A DNA stretch of 64,000 nt, from contig RSEF01000002.1 in assembly GCA_003993805.1 (NCBI GenBank), positions 70,141,243 through 70,205,242 on the forward strand, given 5' to 3'. The position numbers were made by a program, and so were the translations under genes. Of the stretch, positions 50,924 through 64,000 are shown in pieces (the stretch's first letter is position 1; every line of letters begins with the position of its first letter). The notes under the pieces are model-generated. The model had not been told where the DNA came from, did not search any database, and was given only the letters and a program-made list of their open reading frames with translations. The DNA comes from Himantopus leucocephalus (lineage: Eukaryota > Chordata > Aves > Charadriiformes > Recurvirostridae).

Positions 50924-53900
50924 GTAAGATGTAGCAGCATCTTTATGTTACAGGGCCAGGGTAATGGCAGATAGACAGAACTTTGAGAGGGGGTTGCTTG
51001 TCCCATACAAGAAGCGTGTGTTATCCATGCTGATAGAGGATGCTTTCCTAAAGAACATTTGGTGTTGGTCTGTTTTGCCTTATTTAAAAGACTTCTCAGT
51101 CATTCTGCTTTTGATAATTTGTACCTCTAATAGATGTTCCCATAGCAAATAATAATAAATCACAGTAGTAAATGGGAAAAAAGATGCATTTTAAGACTGT
51201 CAGAGAAAATACACAGTCTATATGCAATCTCAGTATTTATTTTTTCCTGAAGCAAAATCTTGAAACATCATAGGATAGCTGTGAGATTTTGTTTCCCATT
51301 ATTGTTTTCTGAGTTCTCAGAGACCTTTTAAGTCTTGTATGTTATCTTTAAGGGCAATAAGAAGGCCTAAACAAAAATGAACCCTGGCCTATCGAACCTT
51401 TGCATCTGCAGTCTGTGCTGCAGAGATGTTGCCCAGGTCATGCATTGCCTATAGTTGTCAGTGAGGACTTTCTGTCCTGCAAATTCAGATCAGATGAAGC
51501 TGGTGGAAATGATAAAGGTAGAGGTTGAGTGAGCTGATAAAAGCCCTACAGGTATTAGTACACTTCTGGCCTCTTTGACAGCTTGGAAAAATAGACCCAG
51601 TTTCTCCGGCGATAGTGACTTCTGTGTACCTCACTAATGGATTTTGGAAACAGGTCAGAAGCCACTGGAGTCGGTTATTTTAACTCCAGATTAAATGTAC
51701 TTGGTTTTATTTTTTAACAAAAAATTGTGGATAAGCATCAAGCAAGCACGTTTAAGTTTTGTTCTTGATTGTTTGAACTCATGGAAGAACTCTTTGTGAA
51801 GCCAGCTTGAGTGAGAGTATCTTCACTTACTCTGAATTCAGGGTAGCTTAAATGGGATAAGAATCTAGCTGTGTGTTTCAGGAAACTAGGATAAGATTGA
51901 TTAATATGCATTTTCAGCCTGAACTTCATGAAATTTATTTTCATACTGACTTCCACAAAATATTTCTGTATTTTAGTTGGTAACAAAAATTTTAAGAGAA
52001 CATACCTAACAGGTAGATATGAAGAATCTGCTTTAAATTAATACAATTTGGAGAAGCTGATACCTTTACAGTGGTTCCAATCTTCTCCAAGAATTCAGTG
52101 ACTCTGACTTACTATCATTAATGGCACGTTAACCTCACTGTTAGCTGGGCAGAGTAACCCCATCGCCCCTGGGCAAGGGAGGACTGCTGAGGACTGTGCC
52201 AGTCAGAACTGGGCTCTCCACTCCTCCAGGGGACTGGTGAAAGGGAGAGGTCGGTGATGGCTGGCCATGTTGTTGGCCCCACCTGTCCCCTGTTGGTGCC
52301 GCAGCTGCCGCCCGATACATACACCCCTTACCTGGCCAGCAGCGGGAAAAGCTTGGCTCTCCAGTGCCATGCCAGTGAAGTGGAAAGTACAGTCATAGTT
52401 GTTTGGCATCCGTGCAACTTCGCTGACTTTATCTAAACCAAAAGCCAGCCATGAGTGAGTGCTGAATGCAGCTGGGAGAAGCCTTTAGACATGCTCTGTT
52501 TATTTCTGTGGGCGTAATATGTCTCGATTGTGCTTATACTCCATGTCTACCCTTTGTCTGGCTGTTGTTGCCCGTGTCTGAACATCCTCCTGATGGACGT
52601 GTCTGGGCTGATGCAACAGAGATACATAGATCTTGCCTCCTATAACAAAGGGGGCTCTGAAAATTTTTAACCTGCTTATATGGCTTTCTGTCTTGAATCC
52701 AGAGCAGTTTCTGGGAGGCTCTATGAGTTGCACTTTTGGGCAGCCTCCAAAGAGCAGTGTCAGAAGCCCCTTGTCATGGAGTGCCTTGGTGCTGGGGCTT
52801 GCATGGGGGATTGCTCAGGACACAGCCTGCAGGAGCTACACTGCAATGCCCTAAATTTCCTCCTACTCATGCCAGGGCTTCTAGATACCTTCACACTGCC
52901 CTGAAGACAGATGTTGGGGTAAGAATGTCAACTGTGAGCTATGGGACCAAGCCCACATCAGTGTTTTGAAATAGAAAAGGGCTTGACGTGGTCATAATAG
53001 GTCCTACTTTACTAAGGTGAAACCATTAGTTTTGTTAATTTTTTGTTCTATTACGTGAAAGATCTTTTTTTTTGCTAACTGTAATGATGATCCCGCATCT
53101 ATGGTCATTTTTCATTACAGCATTTTTGGCTGTGGAAATAATTGGAAATTGTTACAATTTAGGCATCTGCAGGGTTGAGCTTGTATCTCCTTTTCACTTG
53201 TACCCTGTGAAACCAAGGAATTTAAATGAGTTAGGATTGTGTACAGCTATTTTTTCAGCTTAGAAACTCTTGCAATAAACATACGTCATAAAAGCTGTGT
53301 TGTAGCCAAAGTAAGTAAACTGTGTTTAAGAAGGTGTATGTTTGCATTTTGGTGGAACATTGCTACTAAGACAGGAGTTTTTCAAATAGCTATAAACATT
53401 TTTACTCTCTCTGTTCAGAGAAGAAAAAGCAGATGGCTTGCAGAACACACTTACCATCTTACTTGGTAGCCTAGTCAGGTCTGAAGAGGCATCAGCCTTG
53501 TATTTCTCAACATTTGTTGCACTTGGCGTAAGACTCCACTGAAATGCGAGATAAAGCACACATTTAAACATCACAAGAATTTGGAAACGGCTATAGTGTA
53601 CCTTATGGCTTGGTTTCATTGTGTTTGGACTATATTAGTTTTGAATGAAAGACTGATCTCTGAAGAGGGTTGGGCAGGGATATGTGGTGTATTTTACCTG
53701 CAAAAGTTTTAGAGGACTGCGCTTTATATTATTCAGGTAATTTCCTATACCTATAAAACCTTTGTGGAGTGCCATGCTGTGGTGCACACTCTTACATATG
53801 TGTCTTCAGCAATATACGTATTACTTAAGCTGCATGGTTTTATGCTACTTGTCCCATTCCTGAAAGGGGAGGGGGTCTCATCTGTTCCTGATACTGCTTA

Positions 53901-56900
53901 TCTTGGTTTTTGTCTTGCCAGTCATCTTTCCTGTATATTTGGTGGGATGTCTTTCCTACCTGCAGTTCCTTGTGCTTACCTTGTCTTGCAACTTTTTCTT
54001 CCTTGGATGCACCCATGCAAAGATACACAGGCTTTTGCCCCTGTGGTGGTCACATTGCTCACATATGTACGTTAAATAATTATACACTGTGTCTGGCTAC
54101 CCCATCACAGCATTACAAAATACAGTATTTTAGTGCACTTATATCTGGGTCCAAAGCAAGATAATATTATTTACATCTTGACTGATACACTTAAGAAATT
54201 ATTTTTTGAATATTGCATTTATTTCTAGTCAACTTTCCTACATGTTTGTATCTTTTGCTCTTTTCCTTCCTCCCCTAGATAGCTCCAGTGGTTCCTCACG
54301 AGGGCAAGGCTCAGAAGTGCTGGGTCAGAGTAGTGCCAGAAATAGATGGGCTGACCTCCCTGCTTTGTATTTGGAGGGGGCACTGGGTGTTGCCTGGGCT
54401 TTGGCGCACATTAGACCGGCTGGAAAGCATACGTCTTGGAGACTGCCACCTTCTCAAAACCTGGCTGAAATTGGGAAAGCAGCTGGGAGAGACGATGAGT
54501 GGTGCAATTGCATGCACCTCGCTTCCTCTTGCTAGAAATGTCCTGGTAGCTGGCACAGCATAAATTACCCTTTGGAAGCAGTAGGGAGGAGTGCTGGACT
54601 GGCAGTAATACTGGAAATAGGAAGGGCCCTATGGAAGACTCGGTGTGAGTCTGTAGCCTGTAAGCAGTCATGGAGGTGAGGTTCTACCAGGTGTGGTAAG
54701 ATTGCCCTGCTGGCAGGGATGGCAGAAGGGAACCAGTGCAGTGCTGTTACGGAAAATGTGGTTTTGAGGGTCAGTAAAAAAGCCGGCATCATCTCTTCCC
54801 TGTATGCCAATTCTGTTTGCTTTTGTCTTTTCTTCTGTTTGGTTTTGTCTTTCCTCTTTTTTACCCCTCCTCCTAAGCATTTCAGAGTCCTGATGAGAGC
54901 CAGGTGAGCAATAAATGGCATTGCTGCTATTTACGTCAAGCAGCAGCTTATATCCATCTTGTGTGTTATTTATTGGAACAGGGCTCGAGATGCCTAAGAC
55001 AATATGTAACAAAGTCTGAAAACAGAAGATACTTCCATGTATTTGCTTCTGTGCTTTCAGCACATGTTTATGCAGAACTAGCATGATTCACCCTTCTTTT
55101 TTTCCAAGCAAATTCTTTGTTGGGTCTTGTAATTCAGAGAAGTGTGTGAGGTAACTGAGTTGCAAAACGTGCAAAACAAATATCATGATGATCCACCTGT
55201 TTGTTATTTTGGTGCACACAATGCGGTCTAGATACGATTAAACTTCATGCAACCTTAAAAGGAGAAGTCAGTGTGCAATGGTGAATAGAAGCACAGGTAG
55301 CTTCTGTGCTGTGTCGGCTATTCTACAAGTAGAAGGTGATCTGAAGGTGTTTGGGAGAAGAAGATTTTCCGCTGTGGCTATGTGTGACAGCAAGGCCAGG
55401 GCTAGACATGGGCAAAAAAGGCTTTTTTTTTGCTGCAGTTGACAGCCTGGCGCCCGGGGCAGCTGCCTACCTGGCGAGTCAGGGCCTTGGGAGGCTGCAG
55501 CCTCCGAGAGAGGGGCTTACATGCTGCTGTCAGACACTTTTGCTAGAGGGGAAGGGAATACTCATCCAGAAATAGGAATTTCTCTGTTGCACTTCAACAG
55601 CAGGACACTCTAAGGCTCCTCTGCTTTCCTTAATCTTTTTAAGAGCAGCTGTGCCTTGCCCTGCCTCCTTCAGTTGGCTAAATATTAACGTTTTGTCTTT
55701 AGTGTTGTGAAGGGGGGTTGGACCTAGATGATCTCCAGAGGTCCCTTCCAACCCTGACCATTCTGTGATACTGTGAAGCCTCAAATAGCTTGTGCAGGGG
55801 AGCACTGGAGAACTGGAGCCAAATTAATGTGAAGGATCAGCATCATCAACCAAAATCATGGGCAGAAAAGCCTGAGAGCAGAGGAGACTGAGTAGATCAA
55901 AGACAAGGAGGAGGCAGATGACAAAGAGCGTGGGATGCCTGCTAAATGGAGCAAATGTACACGAATACTCCAGTGAAAAGCTACTTACTAAGACTTATGA
56001 GTAAGGGAAAATTTGGATCTTCCTTCATCTAGCCAAAACTGGGGTTTAGTATCTCTTCCATTTCTTTGTGCTAATTTTCAAGAAGGGGTTTAGTCCCCTC
56101 TTCTTCCACCTCCTTTCCGCATCTACAAGACACCTGCATGTGCTCATGGCTGCACCAGAACCTTCTTCTCTTCCTAAACAGACCTTGTGCTGCAATGCCC
56201 CACTTACTTTTATATAAAGCTCACCTCAGATTGTTTTCCACCTCCACCCACAGGTAGCAAGCTGTCAAGTTTTGACATTTTGGATTCTTTTTTCCCCAGC
56301 TCAACATTTGAAATGTTTCAGAATAGCTTTGTCTTAAAGTTATAAAAAAAAAAATTCCCACACCTGCTAATATTGTCGCTGAACTCATAGCACTTTTACA
56401 GTAATTTAGGTGGTTTAAGAACTTCTTGCATGCGTTTCTGTGCAGAGTAACACCAAAGGCAGAGTTAGCAGGGATACCAAAATCACACAAATGTACCCGT
56501 TGCCTTTTGATGGATGCTACTATTCAGGAAGAGGGGCTACATGTTTCTGAAGTCAATAGAGGTGGCAGCATCTGGGTGGTGGCCAAGGGAAGACAGGTGA
56601 GGAAGAGGGAACTAACATGTTTATTGACAGCACTGCATCGGTGAAGTTGGTGTTATCTCCATTTAACAAATGAAGAAACAGATGTGAAGTAAGTTGTCAG
56701 TGCCTCAGAGTGCCGCAGTAAATAAGCCAGCCTGTGACATAAGCCTCATGGTCATGTCTGTTTTGTAGCTGTTGGTAAGCCCAGGTTTGGCCTGACACAG
56801 ATTTGTTTGCAAGAGAAACGGTATTCGCAGCTGGCTCAGTTTTGGGAAGGGTGAGTTTCTCTGGTCCTTTTCTTTTTGGTGGTACCACTTCATGGCTACG

Positions 56901-59900
56901 ATTACCAGGAACCTAACCTGACCTTTATGAAAGGCTGCCAGGGTGTTGCAGGCCATGTGTAAATTAGTTTTAGACTGTGTATCTGAGCAGAATCTAGCAC
57001 GATTGGTGGTAGATCTTTTGAGACGAAGCTGATGACAGTATATTTTTCAGATTTACTTGAAAGATCCCTTAAAAAGTAGGCTTGTGGAGCAGTGGGGGGG
57101 CATTCTGGTCCATTGTCATGTTTGCTTGGTGTTTTCACTTGGTCATGGCAAAATAAAATGCTCGTCAGTGATGTTATTCCTCCCCTTCTACCGAGCCATG
57201 AGATGACCGTATGTCATTCAAAGCTAAAGGGTCATGTTTTCACTTTCTTTCAAGCATCTTTCTCAATAAGGCTCTTATGTGGCCTGGTTGTCTATCAATT
57301 TGAAAGCAACTTCATTTGTCACTGCGTCTGGTCCTTAACAGTTAAAATATAGATTGGGCAATACAAATGCATGTTTCATTGATCTTTTGTTTTTCACTTT
57401 TGTCCTGCCTATCATAAGTTTAATCTCTAACAAATTGATAAATGGCTGTTTCTGTGGTGTACTTTTTAAAAACTTTCTGTAATCGGAAAAGCCTCACATT
57501 TTTTTCCAAGTGAAGCACAGATGCGTCCAAGCTAATTGCCAATAGACTTGATTCATCTAGTTTTAAGACCTGTTGAGAAATACTTGAGAGATTCCAGGAG
57601 TTTGATTACCACACATTGAAAGCAACTGGCTCATTTTAGAGGTTGAACATGCAGAAGTGCAGATGTCATGGCAATGATGAACATATTACTAAATGTTGTG
57701 TAGATCTGTCATAAACACTATAAGTACTGTTTGAGGGGGTGTATATTTATTTGAGTACACAATTGATTAAATGCTGAGCTGATCGGGTGGTTAAATTTAG
57801 AGTTCTGACATGAATTGTCTCACTGAAGATAGCAATACTACATATTCCATTTAAAACTATGTGACTACTACATTGTCTTGTGTATGCACTGAAGAACAAG
57901 TAACATTTGTAAATGCTAAGAAAGAAATGAAAGTTAGGTCTTACTGAATAGAAAGTATATAAACACTGCCCAGAATTGAAATGAAAAATAAATGCCTATC
58001 TGTTGATCTGTTCTGAATCATAAGACACTCTGGAATGCCAGCTGAAAAGTTATGTTTTCTTTCCATTTTTTTTTCCACCCCCCCCAGACTTTGAGTTTGT
58101 AAAAAGGCACAAATCTGGAAGGACAAATCTGGAAGAGGGATTTAACATTTAACATTTTAAATCAGTCTTGTGGATTTTGAGATGGAACCTGAGGTTTTCT
58201 TATTTTTTCTGAAATTGAAATTGTCTTCAAGTTATACGTTTGTAGGAAAGACCTTGTTGCTTTGGCAAGATGCCTTCAATAATTTCTTGCATTTTCTTCT
58301 TTAATGTAGTTCATGCCCTAGTACTGGTTAAGAAATACTGTAGATCTTCTTTTTTTCCCCCTTTTCGCAATTTAATTAAAAATGCTCTTACTTATCCTGT
58401 ATCAACTGCTGCACAGTGGCTCATAGCAATATCTGCAGCATTTGACAGGAAAACAGGCCAGGGCTTTCTGTTTCTTTCTTCTTCCTAGCCATGCCTCCAT
58501 GTTTCTTAATAAAACTACCTGTTCAATTTTGTCACATCACATATGGGGTTTCCTTTTACGCTTTTGCATCCAAAACAATGAGGCTGCATTTAGGGAGCTG
58601 AAGAGCTGCATGCAGATGGGAGATGAGCAAGGTAATGGAACATGTCAAGGTACTTGAAAAAGCAATATGTAGGAATGATTGAGATCCATCTTTTGTTTCT
58701 GGTACAGAGATTATCTGAAAATGGCTTTGAATAGAAACACAAGATTTCACAGGGAGAGGGATATAGTGCCTTTGTGACATCATCACCTAGCAACATAATA
58801 CTGAAATTATACTTAGAACTCATTCTTATGTTAAAATGCAGAACTGTTATGGTCCCTTGGGAGATAAAATAAATTGCCACACAGATTTTTTTTTTTTTTT
58901 GGTCAGTACTTTAAAGATTCCCTCTACACAATTTACTTTGGGGAAATAAAGTTGAAGTTAGAGCTGCCTGTAGGAGAAGTGTTGAAATGAAGAATCCATG
59001 AATAGCCTGAACAGAATTTTCTATTCGTGGGGCTCACAGCTGACCATAGAAAATACTTTCGAAGATTAGAGGAAGTGTTCATTACTGAAGAAGGAATTTT
59101 TTATATTATTAGTTTGTGCATTCCTGGATTGGGCTTTTCAGTGCTTTTTTAAAGATTCTTCCCTCATATTACAACATACACTTTCAACAAAGCCTTAGCT
59201 CCAGGAGAGGAATGTGTACTTGGGGCATATGTAAGTATTTGCCTAAATCATAATCTTTCTTACAAGTCCTGTAAGATAAAAAAGAAATGTATATATGTTG
59301 CATGATAATTTGATCCAGGTACTTTACAGGCCTTAACTTACTACATACTCATGAGTAACATTTTGTGAAGTAGGTGAATGGATATTGACCTTCTTTGATT
59401 AAATAGAGGAAGTTGATGGCCTGAAAGACAAAAATGGCATAAGAGGAAAAAAAAAATTCTTGCCCCAAAATGCTTAGACAGCAAATTATCTGAAAAAAAG
59501 TGTCATTATACATTATGAATCTCAGGCAGAGAAAAAATTACTTGTAGTACTCTTTCCACTGAAGTTGGCAGTAGTCCAGCAGGAGCAAAATGGGATCGGC
59601 AAAGTCAGATCAGCACCAAAACCTTCTGTTAGGTGTACTGAGTTTTACTGGTGGAATTACATTATCAGATTTTAATTGATCACTCTTGCTTGATTGCATC
59701 AGGATTTTGTTACATATCCCAGAACACAGATATATACACGTCATAGTTGCTCAGTGGGGAAAATCTGAGTAAACTGAATGTAACTGATTAGGGTACACTT
59801 GCAGGTATGGAAGTTAAAATTCCTGGTGTTGGTGTCTACCATTTATTTGAGGGGTGAACATAATGGAGCCAATCCTCCAGTTTCATCTGTAGTCAGCAGT

Positions 59901-62900
59901 ATTCAAACTTGTTCAGCAAGACCTCAGTAGATTTTTAGTCTGTTGCCTCAACCATTCTGCCTTGACTATGTGACGCATTCGTGGAAACCTTGCTGCGCTG
60001 GTAGGAAGGTCACTGCAGATTACTTGCTCTGGCTATGGAGAGTAAAACGATGGTATGACTATCATTGTAAGCCACAGGTCCTGTGGTGTGCATGCAAGTC
60101 ACCGCACTGTGGGAAACTGGTGGGGGAGTGTAGCCCAGGGGTGTTCAGACCTGGTGATTTCTTGGATGTCAAGATTAAGATCCTTTCAAGCAACTCTAAT
60201 GCCACAGAAGGCAGAGTATCTTGATCTTACCTTCACTTTGTAGAGCAATTAAGTAGCATATGTAGTGTGTGCAGTTTTCCTAAGTGAGATACTCCTGATT
60301 TTTGCAGACAAAATGCATGAAAAGTTTTACCATTTTATGTCTGTATGTATATTATGTCTGTATAATGTATTCTCCGTAGTGTGGGAGAACATACTGCTGA
60401 GAAGGTCAGTCAGGATTCATTCTATAGATATTGAATCCTCCTCTCATCACATTTGCAGCTTGCACATCTTTTCAGATACTTTTATTTGCCACTTTTCAAG
60501 TAAGTAGCTAAATTAGTAGCTGAGCTGTAAATAATAGTAAACCCCTCTAAAACCAGTCTTACTGTTAAAGTGAAGGCATACTTTAAAATTTTAATCATTT
60601 TCCACTGTCCCTTCTTTGCTGCTAACTTGTGAAAGGCGGAATAAGAAGGTCACATTTTCATTCATGTACAGACTTCGGTAAAAAGCTTAATCCTTCAGTG
60701 GTAAATGTTAAATGCTTCCTTTGAGTTTCCCAGCACCTTTAGGTCCTTCCATCAGCTTCTTGAATTGTACCACAGCACCTTCTCCAAGTACAGAAAATCA
60801 AGGCAAAAGATTTAATACCTAGAAAAACTATGTAACAGGGAGGTTTTCTGTGAAACATTTGAAGATCCATGGCACTGCACAGACCTATTATAAAATCTCT
60901 CCAAGTCACCCTCTGAAAGCACAGCACCCTCTAAAAGCATCGCAGAAGGCTCCGGTTGCTCACCTATCCTCACATACAACTAAGCAGTGAGCTAGAAGAG
61001 AAGGAGAATCCAGATGCATTAGCAATCCTCAGAAACCTCTGTTCTCCTGGCTTGGAACCCCTAATGATTTAGATACTGCCTATTGAAACTGATTGCAAAA
61101 TCCATACTGTGGATCGAAGCTCCTTAAGAGCTTCGTGCCCATCCTTGCATGGAAGGGTAATTGTCAGTGCTCTGAGCTTCTGTCCTGGAAGTCTAAATTA
61201 AGAACAAGCCTCTGGGCTGCTGCTAGGCCTGCAGTAACTTCTCAGGCTTTGTCCTCCCTCTGTGACTGGCTGACCTGAGCTGCCCCCCGAATACAAATCC
61301 ACTGTACCAAGCTGTCAAAACAAATTACTAAATATCAGGCAGCACCACAGAGGAGACAGAAGCCAGGATCTTAGTGAAAGTAAAAGGTTGCTCTCCCATG
61401 CTTGCTGAGGAATTAAGGCAAACTAAATGCTTTGGCGGGAGGGAAACATTTCCCCTTCCCCAAAAGCTGCCCTGAGACTTGATCCAGAAAGTAATCAGGT
61501 CTTCCATGAGGAGAGGGAGTGAGATGTAAGGAGGCTCTGCTGGAGCATCACCCACATATCTAAGAAGTGCACCCAGCACACTGCAGCGCGTGCAGGCTTT
61601 GGGGAAGGGACTCGGAGGGCAGAATTTTCTGTCTGCATTATTCATGACGGAGGCTGGGTACAGGCACAAACCAGGGAGGAAATTTGTGCAGGGAGTGAGC
61701 ACTTGATACCGTGTTTCCACTGTGATATGGCCTGAAGCATGTGGTCAATGCCAGGTGCTTAATGAATGTGGGGCTGCAGGACCAGGTCACTCACAGTCTC
61801 CATCTGCATCAGTAATGGCACTGGGAGTCACCCTGGGCTCTGGGGACACTTTTTTGGCTTTCCCTGTGCCACCGGCTTGCAATGCCCAGACCATGATGGC
61901 AGCAGATGTGGGCAAGGCCCTGGCAGCTCCGGTGACTCTAGGGTAGCTGCTCCCAGGCACCGCCGTGGCTTCTGCTTACTGCTCTATGGAGGAGCTGTGC
62001 GTGCTAGTGGGGTGATTTGATCCGGTGGTTAAACTGACTTTTTACAAGCTCTGTGCCTAGATGCCTTTGGGAGAGGTGGGGGAGGAGATGGGACAGGGCA
62101 CTGAGACTGCTTGAATAATAAAAGAATAGCTTCTCGTTAAATCTGGGCTAATATGCCCTAGGGAGCTAACACTGCCTTCAGTTACTGACATGATTTCTTT
62201 TTTGCTCTTCACCTGTGAGTACCTCCCTCACTTCCCACATACCACTTGCACCAGCAATTCCTTACAGCCTGCTCTGCTGCTTTCTTATAGGGGTGCTTGC
62301 TGGATCTGAATCCATTAGTGCTTAATGAGCTGGATATTTAAAGCTTACCACTTAGGTTATACCCCTACGTTTGTCTAAATGAATACACTTCAAATATTTA
62401 CAAATTAAAACTAAGCTTATCTAAAATGCCACTAAGTTAAGCTAATTCTACTTGCTTGAACTAATGTCTCCGTATAGTTCACCAGAATTAAGCAAATCGT
62501 GTGGACGTGGATGTTTTCGTAGAGAGAGAGACAGAATAATAAAGAAACCTCATTTCCATTTGTAAAAGTCCTAATTATGCTGACATTTAAGAGGGTACCA
62601 GCTTTCCAATAAAAATACAAATGAGGAATTTTCTTTAATCAGAGCACAATATGCAAGGCCTTCTCAGAACAGTCCAAACTAATGCAGACTTGAATGTTAA
62701 ATGCCTATAAATACTGGAAACCGTTTCTGAAGAGACTTGGGACATTTCTTTTTTCTTTTCTTCTTGGAGGGGGGAGACCTGCCATTTTTGTATAATAAAA
62801 CAATTTGGAAACATTCATAAGAAAGCCTCCATACTGGAAATGGACTTTGAACTCCTGCTCAATAGAGTAGAGGCTGATGATAAATCATGGTAAACCATGG

Positions 62901-63464
62901 AAATTACCCGATCTGTGTAGGGGGTTGGGGGAGGAGGGAGAGAACTGATAGCTGCACATCTTCTAGGGCAGATTATAACCTCCTAACCAGGTTATAAACC
63001 CCCTTCCGCTTTTATGCAGCTGAGAACAGTAGTCTCTTTCCTGTAAATGAAGTCTCCTACAATGGAAACTGCTGGCTGAGAGTCTGAATTAAGAACACAG
63101 GAGGAAAGACAAAAGAGCGAAGCCTGTTTAATTAAGATGAAAGATACTCCCCCCACTAAATCCTCCAATCCCAGTTTAGCAGAGTGTAGGGGTTGTTCAC
63201 ACTGAAAGGTCTGACTTGCTGACTTGGGTAAACGCAATGCTTGGCAGATGAAGTCATGCATAATTAATTGTTCTTTGTTGCATTCTTTCCAATGTAATGA
63301 CTTGTAGCACTCATGCTTATAATAAGTGATGTTTTCTGTGTGCTGGAGCTTCAGGACACCCAATTAAGGCAGTGGAGGTGGTAGCTGTGCAGCATCTCTA
63401 GCATCTGTGTGTTACCAACATGTGGGCTATAACTTTTTTTTTTCTTTTCTTTACTTGTTTCTAG
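50924..63464 (+). other. RNF144B: RNF144B intron 2
   Basis: This 12.5-kb intron is bounded by GTAAGA at its start and a strong pyrimidine-rich acceptor 'ttttcttttctttacttgtttctag' region ending at 63464. It contains a CR1 3' end (about 55710-55778). Phase-0 continuity between exons 2 and 3 agrees with mammalian protein order, so no missing exon is required between them. Numerous short open frames on both strands show no family resemblance. I see no other gene in it. Confidence 0.88.
55710..55778 (+). repeat. CR1 LINE 3' end fragment
   Basis: The sequence 'gggggttggacctagatgat', then 'ctccagaggtcccttccaac', then 'cattctgtgatactgtga' is the CR1 3' terminus in plus orientation, with a diverged octamer tail. 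It is short and 5'-truncated and lies in RNF144B intron 2 in the sense direction. Confidence 0.9.
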
Positions 63465-63569
63465 TGCCTAAAACAGTACATGCAGCTGGCAATTCAAGAA
63501 GGTTGTGGTTCTCCTATCACGTGTCCAGACATGGTATGCTTGAACCATGGGACCCTACAAGAAGCAGAG
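63465..63569 (+). CDS. RNF144B: RNF144B coding exon 3 (RING1 continued)
   Basis: This 105-nt, phase-0 exon has acceptor TTTCTAG (AG at 63463-63464) and donor GCAGAG|GTATCA (GT at 63570). It encodes 35 residues, [17 protein letters not shown] then [18 protein letters not shown], residues 56-90 of the protein. This is almost identical to mammalian RNF144B as I recall it. It supplies remaining RING1 zinc ligands, including Cys56, Cys75 and Cys80. In RBR ligases RING1 recruits the E2-ubiquitin conjugate before transfer to the catalytic Cys in RING2, which here lies beyond the window together with the IBR and the C-terminal membrane segment. No disabling change is visible. Some longer open frames cover this exon in the correct frame but read through both splice sites. 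Confidence 0.97.
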
Positions 63570-64000
63570 GTATCAACAGTTTTTTCCTTCTCTTTTNCCC
63601 CCCCCCCCCCCCCCAACTTCTTTATCTGCATAATAAATATGATCATACAGTTTTTCCTCCCTTTAATTACCTTTAATGAGCTTTTGGCAAGAAGCCTGAC
63701 TGACAAGAGGAACTAGAAACAAACAGATGTTTTTCAAGGGTTTTGCTCCTTTTTCCCTCCCTCTGTGCCTTGAGGAAAGGCTTACTTGGCATCAGAACAA
63801 CCTCTGAATTACCCATGCAGGTGACTTAACCAGAATACCCTGTATCCCAGAACTGCTGAGCCTCCATTATCACTGTCAGTTAAATCAGATTTGCTTTGAC
63901 TGCAAACACCGGAATTCTTGCACCTCTTTTAAATTAAGAGCAAAAACTCAAACTGATGGTACGCAAGGCCAGAATTTCTTCGTGTATGTTTGTATTGGGC
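63570..64000 (+). other. RNF144B: RNF144B intron 3 (partial)
   Basis: Non-coding sequence from the exon 3 donor to the window edge. It contains an N at 63597 followed by a run of 17 C. Exon 4, which should start with the residues following LQEAE, is not in the window. Confidence 0.85.
63597..63614. repeat. Poly-C homopolymer tract with leading N
   Basis: An N followed by 17 C, 28 bases past the RNF144B exon 3 donor. It is the mirror of the poly-G run near 4040 in having an N at a homopolymer; the true length is unresolved. Confidence 0.92.

Noticed and set aside
50759..50974. Continuation of the RNF144B start frame past 50923
   Set aside because: The frame reads through a consensus GTAAGA donor into intron; the family sequence continues in exon 3 at 63465 instead.
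54565..55084. Two overlapping minus-strand frames of 118 and 138 codons in RNF144B intron 2
   Set aside because: They overlap in different frames, contain a Lys/Arg/Gln-rich low-complexity part from a T/C-rich tract, and match nothing I know.
1..64000. CRISPR arrays, operons, tRNA or rRNA genes, endogenous retrovirus
   Set aside because: I scanned for spaced repeats, cloverleaf-like or rRNA signatures and LTR or gag-pol-like coding. None was recognised; repeats present are CR1 fragments, simple repeats and assembly duplications.

Overview
This window is ordinary vertebrate nuclear DNA, almost certainly avian. The evidence is spliced coding exons in long introns, two CpG-island promoters, and CR1 LINE fragments of the type that dominates bird genomes, including 3' ends with the typical 'gattctatgattct' tail. 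The sequence is draft quality: two 100-N gaps, seven single-N joins, and several near-identical direct repeats that meet exactly at a single N.

Two protein-coding genes are present in divergent (head-to-head) orientation, both only in part. On the minus strand, positions 1 to about 5150 hold the 5' end of DEK (chromatin and nuclear DNA-binding oncoprotein): a non-coding first exon in a CpG island (about 4400-5720), coding exon 2 (2684-2830) with the start codon and acidic tract, and coding exon 3 (306-407). The remainder of DEK lies off the left edge. On the plus strand is RNF144B (RBR-type E3 ubiquitin ligase, p53-inducible; also IBRDC2/p53RFP): coding exon 2 (50735-50923) with the start codon and first zinc ligands, and exon 3 (63465-63569) continuing RING1. 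Later exons lie off the right edge. A second CpG island (about 9780-10520) is the best candidate for the untranslated RNF144B first exon. DEK and RNF144B are also neighbours in this order on human 6p22, which supports both assignments.

Layout: 1-4905 DEK exons and introns with CR1 fragments and a long poly-G run; 4400-5720 DEK CpG-island promoter with CRE, CCAAT and YY1-like motifs and a CA repeat; 5720-9780 intergenic, no gene seen; 9780-10520 second CpG island; 10520-50734 about 40 kb of probable RNF144B intron 1 with assembly duplications, one truncated CR1 at a gap, and a CpG-enriched block near 41.8-42.2 kb; 50735-64000 RNF144B exons 2 and 3 with their introns.

I found no novel multi-gene system, CRISPR array, operon or recognisable RNA gene. 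The observations most worth checking are the RNF144B start-codon arrangement (an upstream ORF whose stop overlaps a second in-frame Met), the false tandem duplications at single-N joins, the twin CpG islands, and a few non-coding blocks.
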